64,000 nt of DNA, from positions 124,001 through 188,000 of the forward strand of contig NZ_JALGQE010000002.1 in the NCBI RefSeq assembly GCF_022810405.1, in the 5' to 3' direction. Both the position numbers and the translations under genes were made by a program. Shown one piece after another: positions 1 to 9,023 of this stretch (its first letter is position 1; each line of letters begins with the position of its first letter). This DNA comes from Rhodococcus sp. ARC_M5. Lineage in GTDB: Bacteria; Actinomycetota; Actinomycetes; Mycobacteriales; Mycobacteriaceae. A model generated the notes under the pieces. The model saw nothing but the letters and a program-made list of their open reading frames with translations. It searched no databases and was not told the origin of the DNA.

Positions 1-1170
1 TGCGCGAACGTCGAATTCGCTGAGCTTCTCCGCCGCGAACTGGCTGAGATACTCACGTTGCACGGCGCCGCGCCGCACGAACGGCATGCTGTTGGAGCGA
101 TCGAGCATGAGGTTCTCGGCGATGGAGAATTCGCCCACCAGGCCGTCGACGGTGCGATCCTCGGGCACAAAACCGACGCCTGCGTCGAGCACGTCCTGCA
201 CTGTCGCCCCGACGAGCGAATTGCCGTCGAGGCTGATCGTGCCGGTTACGTTGCCCTGCAACCCGAGTAGGGCTTCGACCAATTCGGTCTGACCGTTTCC
301 CTGCACCCCGGCGATGGCAAGGATCTCTCCCGCCGCCACCTCGAGGCTGACGTCGTCGACGGTCTTGTTGCCCTGGGCGTCGAACACCGACAGGTTCTCG
401 ACCACCAACGCCGCAGTACCGGGCGTGGCCGGGTCCTTCGAAACGGTCAGCTGCACATCTCGTCCCACCATCAACGCAGCGAGCTCGGTGTTGCTGGCGG
501 TCGGCTTCGCTTCGCCGACGACCTTGCCGAGCCGGATGACGGTGATCTTGTCGGCTACTTCGCGCACTTCGCGCAGCTTGTGGGTGATGAACACGATCGT
601 GGTGCCCGACGCCGCGAGTTCCCGCATGATCCGCATCAGATCGTCGGTTTCCTGCGGCGTCAGGACGGCGGTGGGCTCGTCGAACACGAGCACCTTCGCC
701 TCACGAGAGAGTGCTTTGACGATCTCGACCCGCTGCTGCACGCCGACGGGAAGATCGTCGACGAGGGCATCGGGATCGAGATCGAAGCCGAACCTCGCGG
801 ATATCTCGCGCACCAGCTTTCGCGCTGCCACGAGGTCGAGTCGTCCACCGAGCGAGGTGGTTTCGTTACCGAGCACGATGTTCTCGGCCACGGTGAACAC
901 CGGAATCAGCATGAAGTGCTGATGCACCATGCCGATTCCGGCGGTCATGGCCTCGCCCGGTCCGGCGAAGTTCTGCTCGACGTCGTCGAGCAGGATCTGG
1001 CCCTCCTCGGCGCGATACAGGCCACTGAGCACGTTCATCAACGTGGACTTGCCTGCACCGTTCTCGCCGAGGAGGCAGTGGATCTCGCCGGATTCGACGC
1101 TCAGATCGATATGGTCGTTGGCGATCAACGAACCGAATCGTTTGGTGATTCCGCGAAGTTCGAGCTTCAT
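1..1170 (-). CDS. Nucleoside/sugar-type ABC importer, duplicated ATP-binding protein (3' end beyond window)
   Basis: Cytoplasmic ATPase that would power a BMP-type nucleoside importer (RbsA/NupA-like, two nucleotide-binding domains in one chain). The start ATG is at 1170; 390 codons are visible and the C-terminus is outside the window. Domain 1 has Walker A GENGAGKS (residues 35-42), signature LPVGVQQR near 145 and Walker B LVFDEPTAVL. Domain 2 starts near residue 260 and has the degenerate loop GVQGNGQTEL typical of this class. It lies 3 nt downstream of the BMP lipoprotein gene on the same strand, so the two are surely co-transcribed; the permease genes should follow outside the window. Substrate is inferred from the partner protein and the neighbouring NCS2 permease. 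Confidence 0.93.
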   Translation of the reverse strand, partial: MKLELRGITKRFGSLIANDHIDLSVESGEIHCLLGENGAGKSTLMNVLSGLYRAEEGQILLDDVEQNFAGPGEAMTAGIGMVHQHFMLIPVFTVAENIVLGNETTSLGGRLDLVAARKLVREISARFGFDLDPDALVDDLPVGVQQRVEIVKALSREAKVLVFDEPTAVLTPQETDDLMRIMRELAASGTTIVFITHKLREVREVADKITVIRLGKVVGEAKPTASNTELAALMVGRDVQLTVSKDPATPGTAALVVENLSVFDAQGNKTVDDVSLEVAAGEILAIAGVQGNGQTELVEALLGLQGNVTGTISLDGNSLVGATVQDVLDAGVGFVPEDRTVDGLVGEFSIAENLMLDRSNSMPFVRRGAVQREYLSQFAAEKLSEFDVRA

Positions 1171-1173
1171 GAA

Positions 1174-2265
1174 CTACTTGGGTGCAGACGGCGACTCGAC
1201 GGTGATGGACCCGTCGATGATGCCGGCCTTGATCGTGTCCAGCTCGCCCTGCAGTGCGGGGTCGACCTCGGACTCGAAATCGTGGAACGGTGCGATACCG
1301 ACTCCGTCGTTCTCGAGCGTGCCCACGTAGGGAGTGTTGTCGAACGCATCGGCACCGGAGTTGGCGACGACCTCGTCGACGCTGGTCTTGAGGCCCTTGG
1401 TCACCGAGGTGAGCAGCAGGTCACCGACCGAGGGGTCGGATTCGAAGACGTCGGCGTCGGCACCGATGAGCGCGACGGGACGCGAGGAGTCGCGAATGGC
1501 CTGTGCCGCACTCTGATAGATGGGACCGCCGACCGGGAAGATGACGTCCGCGTTCTGGTCGATCAGACCCTGGGCGGTGTTCTTCGCGACCTCGTTGGCG
1601 GTGAATCCACCGGTGAACGAGCCGTTCTGCGAGGGCACGTCCCAACCGATGACGCGGACTTCCTCGCCCTTCTGCTCGTTGAAGTAGTTCACGCCGTCGG
1701 CGAAGCCGTCCATGAAGATGGTGACGGTCGGCAGCTGCGATCCACCGAACGTGCCGACCACACCGGTGGTGCTGTAGCTCGCGGCCGCGTAGCCGGCGAG
1801 GAATGCGGACTGCGACGCGTCGTAGGTCAGCGGTTTGACGTTCGGCAGGTCGATCGAGGAGTCGTCGATGATCGCGAAGTCGATGTCGGAGTTGGCCTCG
1901 GCGGCCACCTTGGTGGCGTCGGCCAGATCGAATCCGACGGTGACGATGAGGTTGCAGCCCTGATCGACGAGGTTGTTGATGTTGGGGCCGTAGTCGGTCG
2001 GCGATGCGGACTCCACGGTGCGTGGCTCGACGCCGAGCTCTTCGGAGGCCTCGGTCAATCCCTCGAATCCGAGCTGGTTGAACGACTTGTCGTCGAATCC
2101 GCCACTGTCGGAGACCATGCAGGGCAGGAAGTCACTCGATCCGCCTCCGCCCGATCCTTCGTCTTCGGGAGCAGATCCACAGCCTGCGATCAGGGCGATG
2201 GCACCGAGCGACGCGACGCCGCCGAGTGCTGCCTTCCGCGTGCTCGTGCGGGTGACGAATGACAA
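1174..2265 (-). CDS. BMP family lipoprotein, substrate-binding protein of a nucleoside ABC importer
   Basis: Extracytoplasmic lipoprotein of 363 aa that would capture nucleosides for the ABC importer encoded immediately downstream. The N-terminus has a basic stretch, a hydrophobic helix and lipobox LIAGC (Cys29), followed by a Gly/Ser linker. The mature part opens with the BMP signature region DSGGFDDKSFNQLGFEG. The open frame runs further upstream, but a TTG at 2265 is preceded five bases earlier by GGAGG, which fits the signal peptide; this start is chosen. The adjoining NCS2 permease gene ends 75 nt upstream of it on the same strand. Function is a family inference; sugar binding cannot be excluded. 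Confidence 0.9.
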   Translation of the reverse strand: MSFVTRTSTRKAALGGVASLGAIALIAGCGSAPEDEGSGGGGSSDFLPCMVSDSGGFDDKSFNQLGFEGLTEASEELGVEPRTVESASPTDYGPNINNLVDQGCNLIVTVGFDLADATKVAAEANSDIDFAIIDDSSIDLPNVKPLTYDASQSAFLAGYAAASYSTTGVVGTFGGSQLPTVTIFMDGFADGVNYFNEQKGEEVRVIGWDVPSQNGSFTGGFTANEVAKNTAQGLIDQNADVIFPVGGPIYQSAAQAIRDSSRPVALIGADADVFESDPSVGDLLLTSVTKGLKTSVDEVVANSGADAFDNTPYVGTLENDGVGIAPFHDFESEVDPALQGELDTIKAGIIDGSITVESPSAPK

Positions 2266-2340
2266 GATGTCCTCCAATTTAGATGTGTTTCTTCTGGTCC
2301 GGGACGGTACTCGTGCGCGCGGGGGCGCGCAGGATTTCAC

Positions 2341-3801
2341 TCAGGCATCCTTGTCGGGCACAGCCTTGTCGGGCACAGCCTCTTCGGGCACAGCCTTGTG
2401 GGGCAAGGTTCCGCCTTCGCCGAGCACCTTCGCTTCGTCCTCACGCACCATCACTGCGGGGCCCGCTGCCACCACCGATGGGTTCGATGGCGTACCGGGC
2501 TTGACTACGTTGAAGAATACGTTGAGCACCACCGCGACGATGCTGGCGGCACTGATTCCGGAGTGGAAGATCGTCACGAACCAGTCCGGGAATTCGTCCC
2601 AGAAGTCGCTCGCGACAACAGGTATGAGGCCGAACGCCAAGGTCACCGCCACGATGACGACGTTGGTGTTGTTGTCGTAGTCCACCTTGCCGAGGGTGCG
2701 GATACCGCTGGCGGCGACGGTTCCGAACAGTGCGATTCCCGCACCGCCGAGAACCGGAAGCGGGACGACCCCGACGACGGCCGCGAGGATCGGTGAAAGG
2801 CCCAGTAGCGCAAGCACGCCGCCGCCCACCGCGACGACGAAGCGGCTCTTGATGCCGGTCATCGCGACCAGGCCGACGTTCTGGGCGAAGGCCGTGGCCG
2901 GGAAGGTGTTGAAGATCGGGGCGACCGCGGAGGACACCATGTCGGCACGCAGGCCGTCACCGACACGCTTGGAGTCGACGTCGGTTCCGACCACTTCGCC
3001 GACGGCGAGGATGTCGGCGGTGGTCTCGACCATGATCACCAGGATGACGATGGTCATCGACACGATCGCGCCGACGGCGAATATCGGTGACCCGAAGGCG
3101 AAGGGTGTCGGGACGGCCACCACGGACGCGTCGGCGACGCCGCCGAAGTCGGTCTTGCCGACGATCAGTGCCGCGATGGTGCCGACGACCAGTCCGAGCA
3201 GGATCGACAACCGCGACAGCCCGGGGATCTTGGTCATCACCAGCACGGCGAGGAGGGTGAACATCGCCAGCCCGATGTTGCCGGGGTCCAGATAGTTCGG
3301 GTTCGGCGCACCGCCCACCATCTCCTGGCCGGTGATCCAGCGTGCCGCCACCGGCATCAACGACAGCCCGATGACGGTGATGATGCATCCGGTCACCAAC
3401 GGCGGGAAGAACCGGACGATCTTCGAGAAGAACGGGGCGATCGCCAAACCGATCAGCGCGGCCACCAGAACGGCACCGAGCACGGTGCGCAGTCCGGTCC
3501 GTCCGTCCTCGGCACTGCCGATGATCGTGAGAACCGTCGACACCGACGCAAACGAAATGCCCTGCACCAACGGCAGTTGCGAGCCGAAGAACGGGATGCC
3601 GATCGTTTGCAACACAGTTGCCACGCCGCTGACGAACAGCGCGCACGAGATCAACAGAGCCTGATCGGCCCCGGAGAGTCCGGCCGCTCCCCCGACGATG
3701 ATGGGAACGGCGATGACGCCACCGAACATAGAGAGAATGTGTTGCAGGCCGTAGCCGAACATCTGCAACACCGGTGGGCGAGCGTCCTCTGGCCTGGTCA
3801 T
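2341..3801 (-). CDS. NCS2 family purine/pyrimidine (xanthine/uracil-type) permease
   Basis: Polytopic membrane protein of 486 aa of the nucleobase:cation symporter-2 family (UraA/PbuX/UapA), which imports xanthine, uric acid or uracil with protons or sodium. The sequence begins with the family N-terminus MFGYGLQHILSMFGGVIAVP and is hydrophobic throughout, about 12-14 segments. The middle carries a VETTADILAVGEVVGTDVD-like segment characteristic of the xanthine/urate branch. The C-terminal tail carries a short repeated motif (x-K-A-V-P), encoded by 15-nt tandem repeats. It is followed by the BMP/ABC genes, so the set looks like a nucleobase plus nucleoside salvage uptake cluster. Exact substrate is unknown. 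Confidence 0.9.
   Translation of the reverse strand: MTRPEDARPPVLQMFGYGLQHILSMFGGVIAVPIIVGGAAGLSGADQALLISCALFVSGVATVLQTIGIPFFGSQLPLVQGISFASVSTVLTIIGSAEDGRTGLRTVLGAVLVAALIGLAIAPFFSKIVRFFPPLVTGCIITVIGLSLMPVAARWITGQEMVGGAPNPNYLDPGNIGLAMFTLLAVLVMTKIPGLSRLSILLGLVVGTIAALIVGKTDFGGVADASVVAVPTPFAFGSPIFAVGAIVSMTIVILVIMVETTADILAVGEVVGTDVDSKRVGDGLRADMVSSAVAPIFNTFPATAFAQNVGLVAMTGIKSRFVVAVGGGVLALLGLSPILAAVVGVVPLPVLGGAGIALFGTVAASGIRTLGKVDYDNNTNVVIVAVTLAFGLIPVVASDFWDEFPDWFVTIFHSGISAASIVAVVLNVFFNVVKPGTPSNPSVVAAGPAVMVREDEAKVLGEGGTLPHKAVPEEAVPDKAVPDKDA
2344..2410 (-). repeat. 15-nt tandem repeat encoding the permease C-terminal tail
   Basis: Four 15-nt units start at 2351, 2366, 2381 and 2396 (plus-strand form TTGTCGGGCACAGCC; the last two units diverge). 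Read on the minus strand they encode HKAVP, EEAVP, DKAVP and DKDA just before the permease stop. The unit is a multiple of three, so copy number can change without a frameshift. Confidence 0.8.
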
Positions 3802-3858
3802 TGCTTCAGGCTAGGAACCGGACGTTACCGACAGCCGCTCCGACCCATTTCGAGCGAG

Positions 3859-4347
3859 TTACGCTTCCCGCTTGTCCACCAGGTGCTCGAATGCCTTCAG
3901 GTTCGCCAACGATTCGCCGCGCGAGACGCGCCACGCCCATTCGCGTTTGATGGACTCGGCGAATCCCAATTCGAGCAGCACGTTGAAGTCGCCGTCGGCG
4001 GCCTCCAGTGTCTGCCCCAGGACGCGATCGAGTTCGTCACCGTTGACGGCGTGCAACGACATTCGGCCCACGAGGTAGATGTCGCCGACCTTGTCGATCG
4101 TGTAGTGAACCCCGTAGAGGCGACGGTTGCGTCGCAGCAGGTACTTGTAGACGCCCTCGAAGTTCTCGTCGGGCTTGCGGCAGACGAACGCCTCGATGCG
4201 GACTCCGTGATGCCCGACGGTCAGCATCGTCGTCGTCTTGAGCTTGCGTTCCCCGGGCAGTTCGACGGTGAACACGTCGCCGCGCCGGGTGTAGTCCAGC
4301 TCGCGTTCCTTCAGCGCCCGGTCGATCAGTTCGGCGGTCTCGCTCAT
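3859..4347 (-). CDS. YbjN domain-containing protein (Rv0487-like)
   Basis: Cytoplasmic protein of 162 aa with a YbjN (type III chaperone-like) fold. The sequence contains the family-typical stretch [18 protein letters not shown] followed by [19 protein letters not shown], and DIYLVGRM. A longer open frame exists upstream, but ATG 4347 overlaps the mshA stop as ATGA, giving translational coupling, so this start is chosen. The mshA-ybjN pair matches, from memory, Rv0486-Rv0487 of M. tuberculosis. The molecular role is not established; it could assist folding or interact with MshA. Confidence 0.9.
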   Translation of the reverse strand: MSETAELIDRALKERELDYTRRGDVFTVELPGERKLKTTTMLTVGHHGVRIEAFVCRKPDENFEGVYKYLLRRNRRLYGVHYTIDKVGDIYLVGRMSLHAVNGDELDRVLGQTLEAADGDFNVLLELGFAESIKREWAWRVSRGESLANLKAFEHLVDKREA

Positions 4348-5687
4348 GCAGTCACAGCTCCTGATCTGCGTAGTTTCGACAATCCTCGGACGCGTCGCGG
4401 AGAGAACTCGCTCGGCCCCTCGCCTCGATCGAAGTGGAACTTCGCCTGCCGGTAGCTCTCGATGAGCCCGTCGGCGGTGTGCTCCCACGAGAAGTTGCGG
4501 GCATGCCGCGGTGCCGCGGTCGCCATGTCGGCCAATGCAGCTCGATCCGAGAACATGCCCGCGAGAGCATCCGCCCAATCCTCGGTGCGGTGGCCCTGCA
4601 CCAGCCGTCCGGTCTCGCCCGATCGCACCGCCACGCCGAGCCCGCCGACGTCGGCGGCCAGGACCGGAGTTCCGCAGGCCTGGGCCTCGATCGCGACCAG
4701 GCCGAACGATTCGTTGTAGCTCGGCACGGCGACGATGTCCGCGGCGCGGTAGACCTGTGCGAGGCGCGCCGACGGTTGCGGCGGCATGAACGTCACGTGC
4801 GGGGTGATTCCCAGGCTCTCGGCCAGATCGATGAGGCTGTCGGGTCGGTCCAATCCGCTGCCGGACGGGCCGCCGACGATGAGGACGCGCAGTGGCGTCG
4901 TCGGATTGCGCTGCAGCACTTCGGCCGCCGCAGCGATCAACACATCGGGGGCTTTGAGCGGTTGGATACGTCCGACGAAGGCCACGATCGACTCGTCGGG
5001 ATTCAACCCCAGTTCGGCGCGCGCCGCGAGCTTGTCTCCCGGATTGTATTGCGCAAGATCGGCTCCCGGCGCCACCACGTCGATCGAACTCTGCTGCGCC
5101 CCGTAGATCTCGACGAGAGACTTCGCTTCCTCGGTGGTGTTGGCGATCAGCCGGTCCGCCTCGGCGACCACTTGCTGCTCACCGATCTGACGCGCGGCGG
5201 GCTCGGGCGAGTCGCCCTGCGCCAGAGACGCGTTCTTGACCGCAGCGAGCGTGTGCGCGGTGTGCACCAGCGGCACCCCCCAGCGATCGCGCGCCAGCCA
5301 GCCGACCTGACCCGAGAGCCAGTAGTGCGAGTGCACCAGATCGTAGTAGCCGGGTTCGTGCCGAGCTTCCTCACGCAGCACCCCGGCTGCGAAGGCGCAC
5401 AACTGGGTGGGGAGGTCGTGCTTGTCCAACCCCTCGAACGGGCCAGCGACGATGTTGCGCACCAGCACGCCGGGAGCTGCCTCGACGACGGGAGCGTCGG
5501 TGGACGCCGTCGCGCGCGTGAAGATCTCGACCTCCACGCCCCGCTTGGCCAGCTCTTTCGCGCTCTGCAGCACGTAGACGTTCATACCGCCCGCATCGCC
5601 CGTTCCCGGCTGCGCCAGCGGGGAGGTATGCAAGGACAACACAGCGACCCTGTTCAGCTGGCGTCCAGTCACTTCATCAGTGTGCAC
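4344..5687 (-). CDS. mshA: D-inositol-3-phosphate glycosyltransferase (mycothiol biosynthesis)
   Basis: First committed enzyme of mycothiol synthesis; it transfers GlcNAc from UDP-GlcNAc to inositol phosphate. The 447-aa protein is a GT4-type GT-B enzyme of normal family length. Visible motifs are [20 protein letters not shown] near residues 19-38, [12 protein letters not shown] in the nucleotide half, and the EX7E-type element [20 protein letters not shown]. The GTG at 5687 is the likely start but sits only 1 nt after a GGAGG, which is unusually close. The alternative GTG at 5672 lies 15 nt after it, so the exact N-terminus is uncertain. The stop overlaps the YbjN gene by 4 nt. Presence of mshA supports an actinobacterial host. 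Confidence 0.96.
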   Translation of the reverse strand: MHTDEVTGRQLNRVAVLSLHTSPLAQPGTGDAGGMNVYVLQSAKELAKRGVEVEIFTRATASTDAPVVEAAPGVLVRNIVAGPFEGLDKHDLPTQLCAFAAGVLREEARHEPGYYDLVHSHYWLSGQVGWLARDRWGVPLVHTAHTLAAVKNASLAQGDSPEPAARQIGEQQVVAEADRLIANTTEEAKSLVEIYGAQQSSIDVVAPGADLAQYNPGDKLAARAELGLNPDESIVAFVGRIQPLKAPDVLIAAAAEVLQRNPTTPLRVLIVGGPSGSGLDRPDSLIDLAESLGITPHVTFMPPQPSARLAQVYRAADIVAVPSYNESFGLVAIEAQACGTPVLAADVGGLGVAVRSGETGRLVQGHRTEDWADALAGMFSDRAALADMATAAPRHARNFSWEHTADGLIESYRQAKFHFDRGEGPSEFSPRRVRGLSKLRRSGAVTA

Positions 5688-5735
5688 GCCTCCACATTAC
5701 GTCTCGATAACTACCCCATCTCACGGCCCGGCTCG

Positions 5736-6599
5736 TCACCCATCGAGGCCGTCGACGAATTCGGACACCTCGGTGAAGAATCGCTGCGGGTCGGCGACGA
5801 ACGGGCCGTGATCGACGCCTTCCCAGTACGACGCGACGGCCGTGGGAATGAGCTCCGCGGCGTGCCGTCCGGCAGAGACGTCGACGACGGTGTCCTCGGT
5901 TCCGTGCAGCACGAACGCCGGGATGTCCAGGCTGCGCAGCAGGTCGTCGTGCCCGATTGCGCGATCGAACAGGGCGGCACGAACCCGTGGCCGCGTGGCC
6001 AGCGTCAACCCGAACAACGCCTGTGCCTCCGTGCCCTTCCCTTCCGTCGGCCCGGTCAGCGCGTGCCCGAAACTTCCGAGTGCCTTGATCGCGACGCGGG
6101 GCTCCTCGGCCATCGCACCGGGGATCGCCGCACGCATGGCCGTCCCGACGCGGCCGCCTGCCTCTCCCCTGCCGATGCTGGTGATCGCGCCGACGAGCAC
6201 GATGCCCGCCACCGCACCCGTGCCGTGTTCGGCGAGGTAGTCGCAGATCACCAGTCCGCCGTACGACCACCCCAGCAGCACCGCGTCGGCGGTGATGCCC
6301 TCGGCGGCGAGCACTGCGTCGACATCGCCCGCCCAGATCTTCGGATCGTCGTAACCGGCCGCCGGGGCGTCGGAGTAGCCGTGTCCGCGGAGATCGACCG
6401 CGAGAACGCGGTAGCGCTCCGCCAGCTCGGCCAGCAGTCCCTCGCCCCAGCACGCCGAGCTCTGCGCCCACCCGTGCAGCAGGATCAGGGGCCGCGCCGC
6501 AGGGTCACCGGTGACGCGGTAGACGATGTTGGCTCCGTCGACCCCGGTGGCCTGGCGAACCGGTCCTGCTGCGGGGGTTGTCGTATCGAGGCTGCTCAT
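5736..6599 (-). CDS. Alpha/beta-fold hydrolase
   Basis: Soluble 287-aa alpha/beta hydrolase without a signal peptide. The oxyanion-hole motif LLHGW is at residues 40-44, the nucleophile elbow is GWSYGG (Ser112), and the likely catalytic His is in VDHGPF near the C-terminus. The canonical strand RVLAVDLRGHGYSD precedes the elbow. It starts at ATG 6599, 11 nt downstream of the ROK regulator stop and upstream of mshA on the same strand, so it may share a transcript. Substrate cannot be read from sequence; esterase, haloperoxidase-like or C-C hydrolase activities are all possible. Confidence 0.9.
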   Translation of the reverse strand: MSSLDTTTPAAGPVRQATGVDGANIVYRVTGDPAARPLILLHGWAQSSACWGEGLLAELAERYRVLAVDLRGHGYSDAPAAGYDDPKIWAGDVDAVLAAEGITADAVLLGWSYGGLVICDYLAEHGTGAVAGIVLVGAITSIGRGEAGGRVGTAMRAAIPGAMAEEPRVAIKALGSFGHALTGPTEGKGTEAQALFGLTLATRPRVRAALFDRAIGHDDLLRSLDIPAFVLHGTEDTVVDVSAGRHAAELIPTAVASYWEGVDHGPFVADPQRFFTEVSEFVDGLDG

Positions 6600-6610
6600 G
6601 TCGGATCAAC

Positions 6611-7864
6611 CTACGCCGCGGCCCTGCGCATCGAGGCGAGCGGATCCGCGTACAGAGCGCTGAGCGAGACCACTGTCGCGGCGTGTTCTTGCACTCGGTC
6701 GCCGAAGCCGGTGACCCGAATATCTGTGCGCGGCAATGTCGAATGAGCCGCGAAGGCCTGACCCACATGCGGAATTCCGGCCGGGTAAGCGGTGAACGCC
6801 TGGCCTCCGAGTACGACGCGGTCCGGATTGAACATGTCGCGCAGCAGCGCCACTGTCCGACCCAGAATCTGCGCCCGCTCGACGAGTAGTTCCCGCGCCG
6901 CCCCCGAACCACCCTGTGCCGCCCGGTACACCGCGGCGACGCTCGGGCGGGGCTGCGGGGCAACGATGTTACGCGCCACGGCAGCAGCGACCACCGCTCG
7001 ATCGCTGACGGAGGCCTCGAGGCATCCTCGAGCGCCGCAGCTGCACAGCGCCGACGATCCGGTGGGTAGGTGCGCGATGGAGCCAGGACCGCTCGCGGGG
7101 GTATGCACGCGGCCGTCGATGGTCAGCGCCATGCCCGCCGTCTCGCGTGTGTAGAAGTACAGCGAGGTTCCGCTGTTGCTCTGCGCAGCAACACTGTCCG
7201 ACAGGCGCGGCGCGAGGAGCAACTCGGCGGCCGCCATCGCGTCGACGTGACCGGAGACCGAGATCGGTAGCCCCAGTCCGCCGCCGATGATGCCGCCGAC
7301 GCGTCCGTTCTCCCACCCCAGCCGCGGATGGTCCACCGTGCCGCTCGCGGTGTCGACGCGTCCGCCGATCGCTACCCCGACCCACAGTGGGGTGCGGCGA
7401 TGCCAACGTCCGGCGAAGGCACCGGCGCTGCGGGTGACGGAGGCCAGCGCTACCTCCGAAGATCCAGCGGGTGTGGGGATCTCGACGGCACCGAGGATCC
7501 GTCCACGCAGATCGCTGACGACGATGCCCGTGACGATGGCTCCGATGTGGATGCCGATGGTCGAGAAGGGCTCGTGGTTGATCTCGAACGGTACTCGCGG
7601 TCGTCCGATTGCCCCCGGTGCCACCAGGTCTGCGCGCTCACGGAGCAGTCCGACACCGAGCAGGGCAGACACCTGACGGTTGACCGTTGCGATACTCGAT
7701 CCTGTTGCGCGAGCGGCACGCTCGCGTGAGATCGGGCCTTCGACGCAGGCCACCCGAAGCACCGACGCGGCGGGGCCGTCGGCGATCCGAAGATCGGGTG
7801 GGACGAGTTGGAGACGCGATCGCAGCGCGGCAGAGCGGGTGTGGTGCAGCGTGGTGACAGACAT
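6611..7864 (-). CDS. ROK family transcriptional regulator (Rv0485-like)
   Basis: DNA-binding regulator of 417 aa with an N-terminal winged helix-turn-helix (GPISRERAARATGSSIATVNRQVSAL split over about residues 42-68) and a C-terminal ROK sugar-kinase-like domain. The ROK zinc site is visible as CSCGARGCLE. ATG 7864 is chosen over an in-frame ATG 96 nt upstream because homologues begin close to the HTH; a weak GAGG lies 11 nt before it. It is transcribed away from an SDR gene across a 336-nt gap holding a palindrome that could be its operator. The position two genes before mshA resembles Rv0485 in M. tuberculosis. ROK regulators usually sense sugars or sugar phosphates; the ligand here is unknown. 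Confidence 0.9.
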   Translation of the reverse strand: MSVTTLHHTRSAALRSRLQLVPPDLRIADGPAASVLRVACVEGPISRERAARATGSSIATVNRQVSALLGVGLLRERADLVAPGAIGRPRVPFEINHEPFSTIGIHIGAIVTGIVVSDLRGRILGAVEIPTPAGSSEVALASVTRSAGAFAGRWHRRTPLWVGVAIGGRVDTASGTVDHPRLGWENGRVGGIIGGGLGLPISVSGHVDAMAAAELLLAPRLSDSVAAQSNSGTSLYFYTRETAGMALTIDGRVHTPASGPGSIAHLPTGSSALCSCGARGCLEASVSDRAVVAAAVARNIVAPQPRPSVAAVYRAAQGGSGAARELLVERAQILGRTVALLRDMFNPDRVVLGGQAFTAYPAGIPHVGQAFAAHSTLPRTDIRVTGFGDRVQEHAATVVSLSALYADPLASMRRAAA

Positions 7865-8070
7865 CCGTCGAAGATCCTCAGCAGGTGCAGGCCTTTCACC
7901 GCGGACGAACAGCGAAGAAAGGGAGAAGTGGTGCAGGTCAAGGGTGGGTGCGGCGGCCACGAAGGGGCCACGGCACGCGAATCGACTGCCTGAAGCTCGA
8001 AGAGGCTAGAGACAGATTCCTTGGCCGGGACAACACAGTTCCCGAGGAAGCGGCAAGCGAGAACCGAGTG

Positions 8071-8095
8071 ATGCGGTCACATAGGTGACCCGCAT
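8071..8095. promoter_or_regulatory. Palindromic operator candidate GGTCAC-ATAG-GTGACC
   Basis: Perfect 6-bp arms (8075-8080 and 8085-8090) around ATAG are extended outward by ATGC/GCAT with a single-base bulge. Its place between the divergent ROK regulator and SDR genes suggests autoregulation by the ROK protein; this is inference only. Confidence 0.45.
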
Positions 8096-8188
8096 CGCGG
8101 TGGTATCGCCGGCGGACATGGAACCAAAATTAGCATCCGCGCATCCGATGTCCAATCGGGCCCCGGCGAGCATGCGATGCGCCCGACA

Positions 8189-8194
8189 TAGAAT
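8189..8194 (+). promoter_or_regulatory. -10 box of a leaderless promoter (TAGAAT)
   Basis: TAGAAT ends 6 nt before the SDR start codon at 8201. With the usual spacing transcription would start at or next to the A of ATG, so no ribosome-binding site is expected, and none is seen. Confidence 0.5.
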
Positions 8195-8200
8195 TTCGCC

Positions 8201-8956
8201 ATGACCTCGTCCGAACAGATTTCCCCCGATGCCCGAATCGCCGTCGTCACCGGAGCGAGTTCCGGCATCGGCGCGGCCACCGCCCGCCAACTCGCCGCCG
8301 ACGGATTCCACGTCGTGATCGGCGCCCGCCGACTCGACCGGCTGGAGGAGTTGGCGTCGGAGATCGGTGGCACCGCGCTGGAACTCGATGTGACGGACGA
8401 GGATTCGGTGGCCGCATTCACCGCCGTCATTCCCCGCGTCGATGTGTTGATCAACAACGCCGGTGGCGCGAAGGGCTTGGCCCCGGTGATCGACGCCGAC
8501 CTCGACGACTGGCGCTGGATGTGGGAGACCAACGTGCTCGGTACATTGCGGGTGACGAAGTCGTTGCTGCCCAAGCTGATCGACTCCGGTGACGGCCTGA
8601 TCGTCACCATCACCTCCGTCGCGGCGTTCGAGGCCTACGACAACGGATCGGGCTACACCTCCGCCAAACACGCTCAGGCAGTGCTGCATCGGACGCTACG
8701 CGGCGAACTGCTCGGCAAGCCGGTGCGGTTGACCGAGGTGGCGCCGGGTGCCGTCGAAACCGAGTTCTCGCTCGTCCGGTTCGACGGCGACAAGGACAAG
8801 GCCGACGCCGTGTACCAGGGCATCGATCCGTTGACGGCGAGCGATATCGCCGAGGTCATCGGGTTCGTCGCGTCGCGCCCGTCGCACGTCAACCTCGACC
8901 AGATCATCATCAAGCCACGTGATCAGGCCGGTCCGGGGCGCTTCTCCCGGAAGTAG
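8201..8956 (+). CDS. SDR family NAD(P)-dependent oxidoreductase (Rv0484c-like)
   Basis: Classical short-chain dehydrogenase/reductase of 251 aa. The cofactor motif TGASSGIG is at residues 17-24, NNAG at 85-88, and the catalytic triad Ser139, Tyr152, Lys156 (YTSAK). An Arg pair after the second strand (GARRLDR) suggests NADP(H). It resembles the YdfG-like 3-hydroxy acid dehydrogenase branch. It is transcribed alone and converges on the L,D-transpeptidase gene, with a long hairpin between them. Substrate is unknown. Confidence 0.92.
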   Translation: MTSSEQISPDARIAVVTGASSGIGAATARQLAADGFHVVIGARRLDRLEELASEIGGTALELDVTDEDSVAAFTAVIPRVDVLINNAGGAKGLAPVIDADLDDWRWMWETNVLGTLRVTKSLLPKLIDSGDGLIVTITSVAAFEAYDNGSGYTSAKHAQAVLHRTLRGELLGKPVRLTEVAPGAVETEFSLVRFDGDKDKADAVYQGIDPLTASDIAEVIGFVASRPSHVNLDQIIIKPRDQAGPGRFSRK

Positions 8957-8966
8957 CGGCTTCGCC

Positions 8967-9014
8967 GCATGTGCACGGAAATTCGTAGTGGACTACGAAT
9001 TTCCGTGCACATGC
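8967..9014. terminator. 22-bp perfect inverted repeat, bidirectional terminator candidate
   Basis: Arms 8967-8988 and 8993-9014 are exact reverse complements around a 4-nt loop TGGA. It lies between the convergent SDR and L,D-transpeptidase genes. There is no U-tract. The core (ACGGAAATTCGTAG) recurs in altered form in the hairpin at 16429-16474. Confidence 0.7.
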
Positions 9015-9023
9015 GCGTAGCGC

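Larger units (their letters stand above)
7865..8200. other. Divergent intergenic region between ROK regulator and SDR gene
   Basis: No convincing gene is seen in these 336 bases. Short open frames here lack ribosome-binding sites and recognisable sequence. The region must hold promoters for both flanking genes. It contains a near-palindrome at 8071-8095 and a TAGAAT -10-like box at 8189-8194. Confidence 0.6.

Noticed and set aside
580..2262. Plus-strand open frame of 560 codons opposite the ABC ATPase and BMP genes
   Set aside because: No family features, low-complexity composition and no ribosome-binding site; the opposite strand encodes clear transporter proteins.
4434..6746. Plus-strand open frame of 770 codons
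   Set aside because: Antisense shadow of mshA and the alpha/beta hydrolase.
8967..9014. Perfect palindrome considered as transposon end
   Set aside because: No transposase or matching partner end nearby; position between convergent genes fits a terminator.
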